Positions 30,377-38,149 of a stretch of DNA of 64,000 nucleotides are shown here, piece by piece; position 1 is the stretch's first letter, and the number at the start of each line of letters is the position of its first letter. The notes beneath the pieces were generated by a model, which worked only from the letters and a program-made list of their open reading frames with translations, ran no database searches and was not told the DNA's origin. The position numbers were made by a program, and so were the translations under genes. This stretch comes from Nocardiopsis alba DSM 43377. GTDB lineage: Bacteria; Actinomycetota; Actinomycetes; Streptosporangiales; Streptosporangiaceae. The stretch is taken from contig NZ_ANAC01000003.1 of NCBI RefSeq assembly GCF_000341225.1, positions 62,001 through 126,000 on the forward strand, read 5' to 3'.

Positions 30377-30932
30377 GATTTGGCCCTCCGCCGGCGCTTC
30401 AGGGTCTCCGGGGGTTGAGGTGGGAGGTCGTGTCACCCTTACACCCTGCTGTGGCTAGGGCCCGAAAGTGTTTGCTTTGGCCCTCCGCTGGCGCTTCGGG
30501 CCGTGTTCGGGCGCCAGGGGAGGGAGCGTTCTTCATCCTCGTCTACGCCTGGCTCGTTCCTCGCTGGCGGCTTGACTCGTCTTGCAGAACACTCCCGGCG
30601 CCCGAACGGGCAACCCCCCGTGGCGAGGTAGGGGACCGCGTACACCGACCCCCTGGGGTGCCGGAGGGTGCGGACTTCCACCTTCACCCCCAGGGGTGGG
30701 ACCCGCCGCTCGATCTCCTACACCGACCCCAGGGGGTTGGTGTGGGAGACCGCGTACAGCGACCCCCTGCGGCCGGTGCAGGAGACCGCGTGCCGGTCAC
30801 TACAGGGGGTCGAGGTAGGGGCGGGGCCGTTACTCCCCCGGGGTTGCTGTAGGAACTCGTGTACCGGTCGCACACCCTGAGGGTGGGCGTTCGGGCAGGT
30901 GGGGGCGGTCGCTCGAGGGTGATCGAGTGTCG
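30377..30932 (+). repeat. repeat island 1
   Basis: No credible gene. From 5' to 3' it holds: a partial copy of motif A (GGCCCTCCGCCGGCGCTTC, about 30383); a lead unit (GAGGTGGGAGGTCGTGTCAC...); a full motif A at 30461-30500 (core AAGTGTTTGCTTTGGCCC); a hairpin with 11-bp arms GTTCGGGCGCC (30505-30515) and GGCGCCCGAAC (30597-30607); then degenerate 36-39-bp tandem units to about 30890 (core GGAGACCGCGTAC then ACCCCCTG). 30410-30720 recurs inverted at 61444-61755 with about nine in ten bases matching by eye. It starts within 10 bp of the guaB3 stop and ends at a true terminator, so it may be transcribed. Confidence 0.9.
30505..30607 (+). repeat. hairpin element, core type 1
   Basis: Arms GTTCGGGCGCC (30505-30515) and GGCGCCCGAAC (30597-30607) enclose an 81-nt core. 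The inner GGGAG-GTTCT and AGAAC-CTCCC segments pair, so an interrupted stem of about 21 bp forms. Confidence 0.85.
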
Positions 30933-30968
30933 GGGGACGTCTCGCGTCACGCGGGGCGTCCCCTTTTT
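30933..30968 (+). terminator. canonical intrinsic terminator with T tract after repeat island 1
   Basis: A 14-bp stem (30933-30946 with 30950-30963, two G-U pairs), a 3-nt loop TCA, and TTTTT at 30964-30968. A uridine tract of this kind is rare in this window. Confidence 0.88.
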
Positions 30969-31068
30969 CGTGCGCGCACGGGTGCGATTCGTAGGCGATC
31001 GTGTGCCACTATGAGGCGAGTTTTGTTGTCTCGTGATGACTCGGTGACCTTTCTTTGGGGAGGACGGG

Positions 31069-31953
31069 ATGGGCGACAGCGCGACCGGTGCTCGACGGCG
31101 CCGCGGTCCGACGATCGCGGTCTGTATCACCCTGGCCGTGTGTCTTCTGGTGACGGCCGGGGTCGTGGTCCTGGTGGGCAAGGTCTCCAGCGCGCTCAAC
31201 ACCTGGGAGGCGCCGGGAGCGGCGGCGGAGGAGCCCTCGGCGGGCGCGATCGCCACGCCTCCGCACGACGAGCTCACCGGTCCCCCCGAGCACCACGACG
31301 TGGTCGCCCGTGAGGAGGGGCCCGAGGCCGACACGGCCGAGGAGGAGCCCCTCGACGCGGGCGCGGACGAGCGCACCCGACCGGAGAGCGGTCCGCCCAG
31401 ACCGGATGAGGCCTGGCTCGACGAGGTCGCCGAGGGCACCGGGATCCCGGTGCGCGCCCTGGAAGGGTACGCGGGCGCCCAGTTGATCCTCGACGAGGAG
31501 CTGCCCACGTGCGGACTGTCCTGGCCGACCCTGGCCGGCATCGGCTACGTGGAATCCCGCCACGGCACCTACGCGGGCGGCGAGATCGGCCCCGACGGCA
31601 CCACCACGGTGGACGTCATCGGCATCCCGCTGAACGGGCAGAACAACACCCAGGCGATCCCGGACACCGACGGCGGTGAACTGGACGGGGACACCGAATG
31701 GGACCGGGCGATCGGCCCGATGCAGTTCATCCCGAGCACCTGGGCCCGATGGGGGGACTCTCCGAGCGGCGATACCCCCGACCCCCACAACATCGACGAC
31801 GCGGCCCTCAGCGCCGGCCGCTACCTGTGCGCGGACGGACGGGATCTGACCACGGCGAACGACTGGGAGCGGGCGATCCTCACCTACAACCGTTCCGGAA
31901 CCTACGTGGCCGACGTCCTGGCCTACGCCCACGCCTACGCCGACGCCTCCTGA
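31069..31953 (+). CDS. lytic murein transglycosylase (SLT/MltB-like)
   Basis: 294 residues from an ATG preceded by GGGGAGGAC. The N-terminus is cytoplasmic and basic, then one membrane anchor (about 17-39), an acidic linker of about 70 residues, and a transglycosylase domain. The catalytic glutamate is in LAGIGYVESRHG, with the supporting GPMQFIPSTWARWG and LTYNRSGTYV. It would cleave peptidoglycan glycan strands outside the membrane. The last 19 bp overlap the convergent gene at 31935. Confidence 0.92.
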   Translation: MGDSATGARRRRGPTIAVCITLAVCLLVTAGVVVLVGKVSSALNTWEAPGAAAEEPSAGAIATPPHDELTGPPEHHDVVAREEGPEADTAEEEPLDAGADERTRPESGPPRPDEAWLDEVAEGTGIPVRALEGYAGAQLILDEELPTCGLSWPTLAGIGYVESRHGTYAGGEIGPDGTTTVDVIGIPLNGQNNTQAIPDTDGGELDGDTEWDRAIGPMQFIPSTWARWGDSPSGDTPDPHNIDDAALSAGRYLCADGRDLTTANDWERAILTYNRSGTYVADVLAYAHAYADAS

Positions 31954-32318
31954 GGGGTGCTCTTGTCGCGCACCCACGCCCAGGCCGCGTCCTCTTGGTC
32001 GAGCTCGAAGAAGCGCAGATCCATGTCGACGAAGGCGTCGGCGAGGGTCGTGAGGAAGCGGATGATCCGGTCGTCGCCCACCACCGCGTAGCGCTCGATG
32101 TCGTGCAGGTGCTCCTTGGCGAACCGTAGGCGTTCCTCCAAGGTGGGCGTCTCGGTGGAGGGACGGCCGTGGATGCGGACGAGGAGGCGGGCCGCGCCGT
32201 AGCGGCGGATGACCTCGCGCACCTCGTCCAGGATCTCCTCGAAATCGTCGTGGGGGATCGTGTCCTCCACCTCGTAGCCGAGCACGTCGTCCTCGCCCGA
32301 GTCCAGTCTCCTGTACAC
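31935..32318 (-). CDS. SpoIIAA-like (STAS-related) protein
   Basis: 127 residues from a GTG at 32318, with GGAGG 3-4 nt upstream. It shows the SpoIIAA-like pattern: VEDTIPHDDFEEILDEVREVIRRYGAARLLVRIHG, then a middle helix, AVVGDDRIIRFLTTLADAF and the conserved VDMDLRFFELDQEDAAWAWV. Members are cytoplasmic; function in actinomycetes is unclear. It overlaps the transglycosylase by 19 bp tail to tail and lies 86 bp downstream of the DUF3224 gene, perhaps in one transcript. Confidence 0.85.
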   Translation of the reverse strand: MYRRLDSGEDDVLGYEVEDTIPHDDFEEILDEVREVIRRYGAARLLVRIHGRPSTETPTLEERLRFAKEHLHDIERYAVVGDDRIIRFLTTLADAFVDMDLRFFELDQEDAAWAWVRDKSTPQEASA

Positions 32319-32404
32319 GGCTCCTCCCTTCCTCGAAAGAGGGTGTGCGGGCGGACTACCCGTTCGAGGTGTCCCCCATGCCCTTCGAGGAAGGTCGTTC
32401 GACG

Positions 32405-32821
32405 TCAGGGCAGGGTGTACTCGAAGGTGTAGGGGACCGAGGGCTTCCCGTGGACGGCGACGTAGGAGCCTCGACCGCTCAGCCCCTCCAGCGCCCCGGT
32501 CCCGCTGCCGGAGACGACCTCGAAGGAGCACCGTACGTTCCCCTGACCGGTGAAGGTGCCGCGCTCCTCGATGATGAAGGCGCCTTCGCGGCCGTCCAGG
32601 GTCCCGTTCAACAGCTGGAGCCCCGCGAACGAGCCGGTGCCGTCCTCCAGGTGGACGAAGGTGTAGGCGCAGGTGCTGTCGGGCGCCTCGATCCCACCGC
32701 TGAAATGGTTGGTCACGTGGGCCCGCGCGAGAGTGGGGCCGGGGCCTTCGGTCAGTTGCTCCTCCTTCCAATCGGAGAAGGTGAAGGCTCCCTCGATCCG
32801 GGTTCCGTTCGACGATGACAT
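32405..32821 (-). CDS. DUF3224 domain protein
   Basis: 138 residues from the ATG at 32821. The whole protein is one allene-oxide-cyclase-like barrel domain (GAFTFSDWKEEQL..., YTFVHLEDGTGSFAGLQLLNGTLDGREGAF, GSGTGALEGLSGRGSYVAVHG). The function of the family is unknown. It is divergent from a WYL regulator with a 9-bp palindrome in the 99-bp gap, so it is likely that regulator's target. Confidence 0.9.
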   Translation of the reverse strand: MSSSNGTRIEGAFTFSDWKEEQLTEGPGPTLARAHVTNHFSGGIEAPDSTCAYTFVHLEDGTGSFAGLQLLNGTLDGREGAFIIEERGTFTGQGNVRCSFEVVSGSGTGALEGLSGRGSYVAVHGKPSVPYTFEYTLP

Positions 32822-32881
32822 GGCATGGCCCCTCGTTTCGGTGCGGGTCTCTCCCGCGTTCGAGGACCAGCCTGCTCGGGG

Positions 32882-32904
32882 TACCTGACATCTTCTGTCA
32901 GGTA
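32882..32904. promoter_or_regulatory. palindromic operator between DUF3224 gene and WYL regulator
   Basis: TACCTGACA and TGTCAGGTA, a perfect 9-bp inverted repeat around TCTTC. It is 17 bp before the regulator start and 61 bp before the DUF3224 start, suited to repressing both. Confidence 0.65.
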
Positions 32905-32920
32905 GGCGGAGAATGTTCTC

Positions 32921-33973
32921 ATGCGCGCCGATCGACTGGTCTCCCTGATCCTGTTGTTGCAGAACCGAGGCCGTATGACCGCGGACCGCCTCGCCGCCGA
33001 ACTGGAGGTCTCGGTCCGCACCGTCTATCGGGACGTCGAGGCGCTCGGCACCGCGGGCGTCCCGGTGATCGCCGATCGGGGCCCCGAGGGCGGCTACCGG
33101 TTGATGGAGGGGTACCGCACCCGGCTGACCGGGCTCACCGGCGCCGAGGCCGACTCGCTCTTCCTGCTCGGAGCCCCCTCCGCCGCTCGCGACCTGGGAT
33201 TGGACGCCGTGCTGGCGACGGCCCGGCACAAGCTGCGGGCCGCTCTCCCCGCCCTGTTGGCCGAACGCGCCGAGCGGGTCCGGGACCGTTTCCACCTGGA
33301 CGCGCCCGGGTGGTTCCGCGACGCCGAGGAGGTGCCTCTTCTGGCGGAGGTCACCGAGGGGGTATGGGAGCGGCGGGTGCTGCGCGTCCTCTACCGGCGG
33401 CGTAACACCGAGGTCGAGCGGGAGCTGTGGCCGCTCGGCGTCGTGCTCAAGGGCGGGACCTGGTATCTGGTGGCGTCGGTCGAGGCCGGGGACGAGCGGG
33501 CGGTGCGGACCTACCGGGTCTCCCGTCTTTCGTCCGTGGAGACGACCGGGGAGGTCTTCGCGCGGCCGACCGGTTTCGACCTGGTCTCCTACTGGGAGGA
33601 GTCGGCCCGTCGACTGGAGGGTTCGGTGCTCCGAGGGAGGGCCCGCCTGCGGATCTCGCCGAGGGAACGGGAGCTGTTGCCGATGCGGTTCGGCGCGGTC
33701 GGGGTCCGTGCCCTGAAGGGGGCCGGGCCACCGGACGAACGGGGCTGGGTGGAGGTCGAGATGGAGGTGGAGACGCTCGCCGTGGCCGTGGGCGATCTGC
33801 TCCGCATGGGCACGGGGGCGGAGGTGCTCGGTCCGGAGGAGTTGCGTCGAGCGGTCGCCGACGAGGTGGCGGCCTTGGGCCGTCTCTACGAGGGGAGGGA
33901 CCGAGGGGGTGGTGGGGATCGGGGAGGCCCCGTGTGGCTCCGCGAGATGTCGGGGTCGTCCGGGTTAGCCTGA
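32921..33973 (+). CDS. YafY-type HTH-WYL transcriptional regulator
   Basis: 350 residues. The N-terminal winged helix is DRLVSLILLLQNRGRMTADRLAAELEVSVRTVYRDV (about 4-40), followed by a WYL domain (about 140-215, with LYRRRNTEVERELWPLGVVLKGGTWYLVA) and a C-terminal WCX-like region. WYL regulators usually sense a small ligand or nucleic acid. It is divergent from the DUF3224 gene and is expected to bind the palindrome at 32882-32904. The last 20 residues are Gly/Arg-rich. Confidence 0.92.
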   Translation: MRADRLVSLILLLQNRGRMTADRLAAELEVSVRTVYRDVEALGTAGVPVIADRGPEGGYRLMEGYRTRLTGLTGAEADSLFLLGAPSAARDLGLDAVLATARHKLRAALPALLAERAERVRDRFHLDAPGWFRDAEEVPLLAEVTEGVWERRVLRVLYRRRNTEVERELWPLGVVLKGGTWYLVASVEAGDERAVRTYRVSRLSSVETTGEVFARPTGFDLVSYWEESARRLEGSVLRGRARLRISPRERELLPMRFGAVGVRALKGAGPPDERGWVEVEMEVETLAVAVGDLLRMGTGAEVLGPEELRRAVADEVAALGRLYEGRDRGGGGDRGGPVWLREMSGSSGLA

Positions 33974-34071
33974 GAGGCCCACCGGTCGGTCGCCACACCG
34001 ATCGGCCCGATGGACGGGCCTCGAGCGGGTATGCGCTCGGGAGAAAGACCCATCGAGACGGAGGACGACCT

Positions 34072-35793
34072 ATGGCGACCACCTGGTTGGGACCGAAGGG
34101 CCGCGCCACGGCGCTGGCCTCCATGGCCGACGAGGAACTCGACGTGCTCGTGGTCGGAGGTGGGATCGTGGGGGCGGGGATCGCCCTGGACGCGGTCTCG
34201 CGCGGCCTGTCCACGGGGTTGATCGAGGCGCGCGACTTCGCCTCGGGCACCTCCAGCCGGTCCAGCAAACTGATCCACGGCGGGCTCCGTTACCTGGAAC
34301 AGCTCGACTTCGAACTCGTCCAGGAGGCGCTCCAGGAACGCGGGCTCCTGCTCACCCGACTCGCCCCGCACCTGGTCCGGCCGGTGCCGTTCCTCTTCCC
34401 CTTCCAGCACCACTGGGAGCGTTTCTACATCGGGGCCGGCGTCGCCCTCTACGACACCCTCGCCATGACCTCGCGCAACAACCGGGGGCTGCCCTCGCAT
34501 CGGCATCTGACCAGATCCGGTGCGATGAGGGTCTTCCCCGCGCTCAAGAGAAGCGCCCTCGCCGGAGCGATCCAGTACTGGGACTGTCAGGTCGACGACG
34601 CCCGCTACGTCACCACGGTGCTGAGGACGGCGGCCGGCCTGGGCGCGCGGATCGCCTCGCGGGTACAGGCGGTCGAGTTCCTGCGCGAGGGCGAGCACGT
34701 GGTCGGGGCGACCGCGGCCGACCTCGAGAGCGGGGAGCGGCTGCGGATCCGGGCCCGGCAGGTGGTCAACGCCGCCGGCGTGTGGACCGACGACATCCAG
34801 GAGATGGTCGGCGGTCGCGGTCAGATCCACGTGAGCGCCTCCAAGGGCGTGCACCTGGTGGTGCCGCGCGACCGTATCCAGGCCTCCTCCGGGATGATCC
34901 TCCAGACCGAGAAGAGCGTGCTCTTCGTGATCCCCTGGGGACGGCACTGGATCATCGGCACCACCGACACCCCTTGGGACCTGGACAAGGAGAACCCGGC
35001 GGCGAGTCGGGCCGACATCGACTACGTCCTGGACCACGTCAACCAGGTCCTGCGCACGCCGCTGGGCCGCGACGACGTCGAGGGCGTCTACGCGGGTCTG
35101 CGCCCGCTGCTGTCGGGGGAGTCGGAGGAGACCTCCAAGCTGTCCCGCGAGCACACGGTCGCGCATCCCGTGCCGGGCCTGGTGCTCATCGCGGGCGGCA
35201 AGTACACCACCTACCGGGTCATGGCCAAGGACGCCGTGGACGCGGTGGCGCACGGCCTGGGCGGAGGTGTTCCCGAGTCGGTCACCGATCGGCTGCCACT
35301 GGTGGGCGCGGACGGCTACTCGGCGCTGTACAACCAGCGTCACCGGCTGGCCCGCGACTCGGGCCTGCACGTCTCCCGGATCTCGCATCTGCTGCGCCGT
35401 TTCGGTTCGGCCGTCCACGACGTGCTCGACCTGATCAAGGAGCGTGAGGACCTGGGCCGCCCGCTGGCCGGGTCCGACGACTACCTGAGGGCCGAGGTCG
35501 TCTACGCGGTGGAGGCTGAGGGCGCCCGACACCTGGAGGACGTCCTGTCCCGGCGGACCCGCATCACGTTCGAGACCTGGGACCGGGGGATCGCCGCCGC
35601 AGAGGAGGCGGCCGAGCTGATGGCCGAACCCCTCGGGTGGGACCGGGCGCAGGTGGAGCGCGAGGTGGAGTACTACCGCAAGGGCATCGAGGCCGAACGC
35701 GCCGCCCAGGAACAGGACACCGACCAGGAGGCCGACGCGATCCAGCACGGGGCGCCGGAGATCGTCCCGGACGTGCACGCCGACCGTTCCTGA
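34072..35793 (+). CDS. glpD: FAD-dependent glycerol-3-phosphate dehydrogenase
   Basis: 573 residues from the ATG at 34072, with GGAGG 9 nt upstream. The FAD loop is VVGGGIVGAGIALD (residues 28-40). GlpD-specific segments follow: ARDFASGTSSRSSKLIHGGLRYLEQ, the GTTDTPWD stretch and GLRPLL. A C-terminal cap domain follows (about 400-550). It oxidises glycerol-3-phosphate to DHAP and feeds electrons to the quinone pool. No glpF or glpK is adjacent. The C-terminal 25 residues are acidic. Confidence 0.95.
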   Translation: MATTWLGPKGRATALASMADEELDVLVVGGGIVGAGIALDAVSRGLSTGLIEARDFASGTSSRSSKLIHGGLRYLEQLDFELVQEALQERGLLLTRLAPHLVRPVPFLFPFQHHWERFYIGAGVALYDTLAMTSRNNRGLPSHRHLTRSGAMRVFPALKRSALAGAIQYWDCQVDDARYVTTVLRTAAGLGARIASRVQAVEFLREGEHVVGATAADLESGERLRIRARQVVNAAGVWTDDIQEMVGGRGQIHVSASKGVHLVVPRDRIQASSGMILQTEKSVLFVIPWGRHWIIGTTDTPWDLDKENPAASRADIDYVLDHVNQVLRTPLGRDDVEGVYAGLRPLLSGESEETSKLSREHTVAHPVPGLVLIAGGKYTTYRVMAKDAVDAVAHGLGGGVPESVTDRLPLVGADGYSALYNQRHRLARDSGLHVSRISHLLRRFGSAVHDVLDLIKEREDLGRPLAGSDDYLRAEVVYAVEAEGARHLEDVLSRRTRITFETWDRGIAAAEEAAELMAEPLGWDRAQVEREVEYYRKGIEAERAAQEQDTDQEADAIQHGAPEIVPDVHADRS

Positions 35794-35800
35794 GCCGGAC

Positions 35801-35852
35801 TTCCGATATTCGGAACACAGGGGGGATCGCACTGGTCACACAGTGCGGTCAC
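35801..35852. promoter_or_regulatory. cluster of inverted and direct repeats upstream of the response regulator
   Basis: Three elements: TTCCGA-TAT-TCGGAA (35801-35815); GCACTG-6 nt-CAGTGC (35829-35846); and two direct GGTCAC repeats 13 bp apart (35834-35839, 35847-35852). A TAGGGT -10-like box follows at 35883-35888. Plausible autoregulatory or foreign operator sites. Confidence 0.4.
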
Positions 35853-35933
35853 CCTGTTGTGTCCCATGGCACACGGTCCCGTTAGGGTGCTTATGACCCC
35901 CTGGTGTACTTACCCTCCAAAGGACCCGCAGTC

Positions 35934-36650
35934 ATGATCAAGGTGCTGCTCGTCGAAGACGACGTCCGGCTCGCCGACGCCCTCGCCGGTGCGCTCGAAG
36001 CACACGGTTACGAGGTGGACCAAGTCCGAACCGGAGCGAGCGCGTTGGCCGCGCCGCCCGCCGATGTCGTCCTTCTCGACCTCGGGTTACCGGACATGGA
36101 CGGCATAGAGCTGTGCCGTCTCCTTCGTGAACGTCAGGACTTCGGGGACACCGCGGTCATCATGGTCACCGCGCGGGGCCGGCAGCGAGACCGTGTACTG
36201 GGGTTGCGTTCGGGCGCCGACGACTACGTGGTCAAGCCCCTGGGCATCGAGGAACTCTGCGCCCGGATGGAGGCCGTCCTGCGGCGCACCCGTAAGAGGG
36301 TCGACACCACGTTGGAGGCCGGCCCGGTCCGTGTCGACCTGATCACCCGCACCGTCGAGTGCGAGGGGAGACCGGTCGAGCTCACCCGGAAGGAGTTCGA
36401 CCTGCTCGTGGTACTGCTGCGCGACGCCGGGGCCGTCGTCTCCCGTGAACACCTCCTGCTCCGCGTGTGGCAGACCGCCTGGCCCGGCACCCTGCGCACG
36501 CTCGAAGTGCACATCGGCACCCTGCGCTCCAAGCTGGGAGTACCCCGGCTCATCCAGACCGTGCGCGGGGTCGGATACCGCCTGGGAAGCGCCGGCGGAC
36601 CGCACGGCGGCCGTCCGGTCGCCGCGTCCGCCCGCGCCTCTCGGAGCTGA
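35934..36650 (+). CDS. OmpR-family response regulator
   Basis: 238 residues from the ATG at 35934 (AAAGGA 9 nt upstream). The receiver has acidic pocket VEDD, phospho-acceptor D49 in VVLLDLGLPDMDG, and the switch lysine in DDYVVKPLG. The C-terminal winged helix includes LTRKEFDLLVVLLRDAGAVVSREHLL and LEVHIGTLRSKLG...VRGVGYRL. It pairs with the kinase 20 bp downstream. The neighbouring TAXI-TRAP genes are the likely regulon, as in TctD-like systems (inference). Confidence 0.94.
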   Translation: MIKVLLVEDDVRLADALAGALEAHGYEVDQVRTGASALAAPPADVVLLDLGLPDMDGIELCRLLRERQDFGDTAVIMVTARGRQRDRVLGLRSGADDYVVKPLGIEELCARMEAVLRRTRKRVDTTLEAGPVRVDLITRTVECEGRPVELTRKEFDLLVVLLRDAGAVVSREHLLLRVWQTAWPGTLRTLEVHIGTLRSKLGVPRLIQTVRGVGYRLGSAGGPHGGRPVAASARASRS

Positions 36651-36670
36651 GAGGCCGACTGGGGCCCGGT

Positions 36671-38149
36671 ATGCGCAGACGTCTGGTGACCGTGTACGTC
36701 ACCCTGCTGGTGGCGGCCTGCCTTGCTCTGGCGGTGCCCTTGTGCGGCAATATCGCCGCCCGCGGCACCTCGGACATGCTGCTCGACAGGATGAACGACA
36801 CCGCGCGTTTCGCGGGGTTGGCCGAGCCGAGCGTGCTCACCGGGAACGGGGGCACCCTCGCCGGTGAGCTGGCCGCCTATGAGCAGGTGTACGGGATCGC
36901 GGCACTGGTGGTGGACCGTGACGGCGAGGTGGTGGCCTCCTCACGGTCCGGCCTGACCCTCGCCGATCTGGAGCCGGACGGGTGGTCCGGCGGGGACGGC
37001 GACATGCCCGAGCCGGTGCGCACCGCCCTGGCCGGGAACCGGGTGGGCGGTGACCACGTGGTCTGGCCCTGGCAGGATCGCCCGCTCGTGGTGGCCGAGC
37101 CGATCGGTCGCTCCGGGGAGGTGGTCGGCGCCGCCGTCACCGTCTCTCCCACCGAGTCGCTGCGTCGCGCCACCCTCGTGCAGTGGGGGGTGACCTGGCT
37201 GGTGGCGTTCGCGCTCATGCTGGCCGGGATCGCCGCGGCCGGTCCGCTCACCCGGTGGATCCTGCGTCCCATCGACGACCTGGACGAGGCCACCCGCGCG
37301 GTGAGCGGCGGGAGTCTGGACATCAGGGTGCCCACGGCGGCCGGCCCGGAGGAACTGCGGCGGTTGGGGGAGTCCTTCAACCAGATGGCCGACACCATCA
37401 CCTCCATGTTGGAGAGTCAGCGCACCTTCGTGGCCTACGCCGGACACCAGGTCCGCAACCCCTTGGCCGCGCTACGCCTGCGGGTGGACGGTCTCGCCCG
37501 ACACCTGGGACCGGACGCCCGGCAGGAACACGAACTGGCCTTGGACGAGGTGGACCGGCTCACCCGTATCTGCGACAGCCTGCTCACCCTCGCCCGTACC
37601 GAGGACGCCGAACACTCGATGGTGTGGGAGGACGTCCGGGAGGTCGTCGAGAACCGGGTGGCGGCGTGGAGCCCCATCGCCGAACGCGCCCGCGCCGAGC
37701 TGCTCTGCGAGGGGAGGTCCGGGGTGTCGGTGCGCTGCGTGGAGGGCACCCTCGACCAGGCCTTGGACGCGCTCATCGACAACGCCCTCAAGTTCGGCGG
37801 ACACGGGGTGCGGATCGTGGTCCGTGTGGGCGAACCGGTGTGGGAGGTCGACGGTCGGGAGGGGCATCTGGACGTTCACGTGGTGGACGACGGCCCCGGC
37901 CTCCCCGAGGAACAGCTCGACCGGGCCACCGAACCCTTCTGGCGGGACGGTGGTGGGGGCGGTTCCGGGCTCGGGCTGTCCATCGTGGTCACCCTGCTGG
38001 AGCTCCAGGGGGCGAGCCTGTCGTTGCGACCGGCACGGCCGAACGGGATCGACGCCCGGATCCGGCTCCGGGCGATCTCCCCTCACGAGCCGGGGGAGGG
38101 GTGCGAAGGGGACCCGGAGGGGACGCCGGAGAGTCATGGGCGTACTTGA
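36671..38149 (+). CDS. sensor histidine kinase (HAMP, HisKA, HATPase)
   Basis: 492 residues from the ATG at 36671. The first membrane helix is at about 5-28, an extracellular sensor of about 150 residues follows, and the second helix is at about 175-198. HAMP is RPIDDLDEATRAVSGGSLDIRVP. The H-box is FVAYAGHQVRNPLAAL; here Ala-Gly replaces the usual Ser before His. The ATPase has IDNALKFGG, DDGPGLP and GGSGLGLSIV. Its last 161 bp are overlapped by the convergent TAXI gene. Confidence 0.93.
   Translation: MRRRLVTVYVTLLVAACLALAVPLCGNIAARGTSDMLLDRMNDTARFAGLAEPSVLTGNGGTLAGELAAYEQVYGIAALVVDRDGEVVASSRSGLTLADLEPDGWSGGDGDMPEPVRTALAGNRVGGDHVVWPWQDRPLVVAEPIGRSGEVVGAAVTVSPTESLRRATLVQWGVTWLVAFALMLAGIAAAGPLTRWILRPIDDLDEATRAVSGGSLDIRVPTAAGPEELRRLGESFNQMADTITSMLESQRTFVAYAGHQVRNPLAALRLRVDGLARHLGPDARQEHELALDEVDRLTRICDSLLTLARTEDAEHSMVWEDVREVVENRVAAWSPIAERARAELLCEGRSGVSVRCVEGTLDQALDALIDNALKFGGHGVRIVVRVGEPVWEVDGREGHLDVHVVDDGPGLPEEQLDRATEPFWRDGGGGGSGLGLSIVVTLLELQGASLSLRPARPNGIDARIRLRAISPHEPGEGCEGDPEGTPESHGRT

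Noticed and set aside
30415..30852. 145-codon ORF in repeat island 1 (and its relative at 61310-61735 minus)
   Set aside because: The two translate alike only up to a 1-nt indel, after which the reading frames diverge while the DNA stays similar. Conservation is at the DNA level, with no ribosome-binding site or normal codon use.
30737..30880. CRISPR array
   Set aside because: The 36-39-bp period is similar in length, but no identical repeat is separated by unique spacers; the whole unit is degenerate and occurs in both orientations. No cas genes are near.
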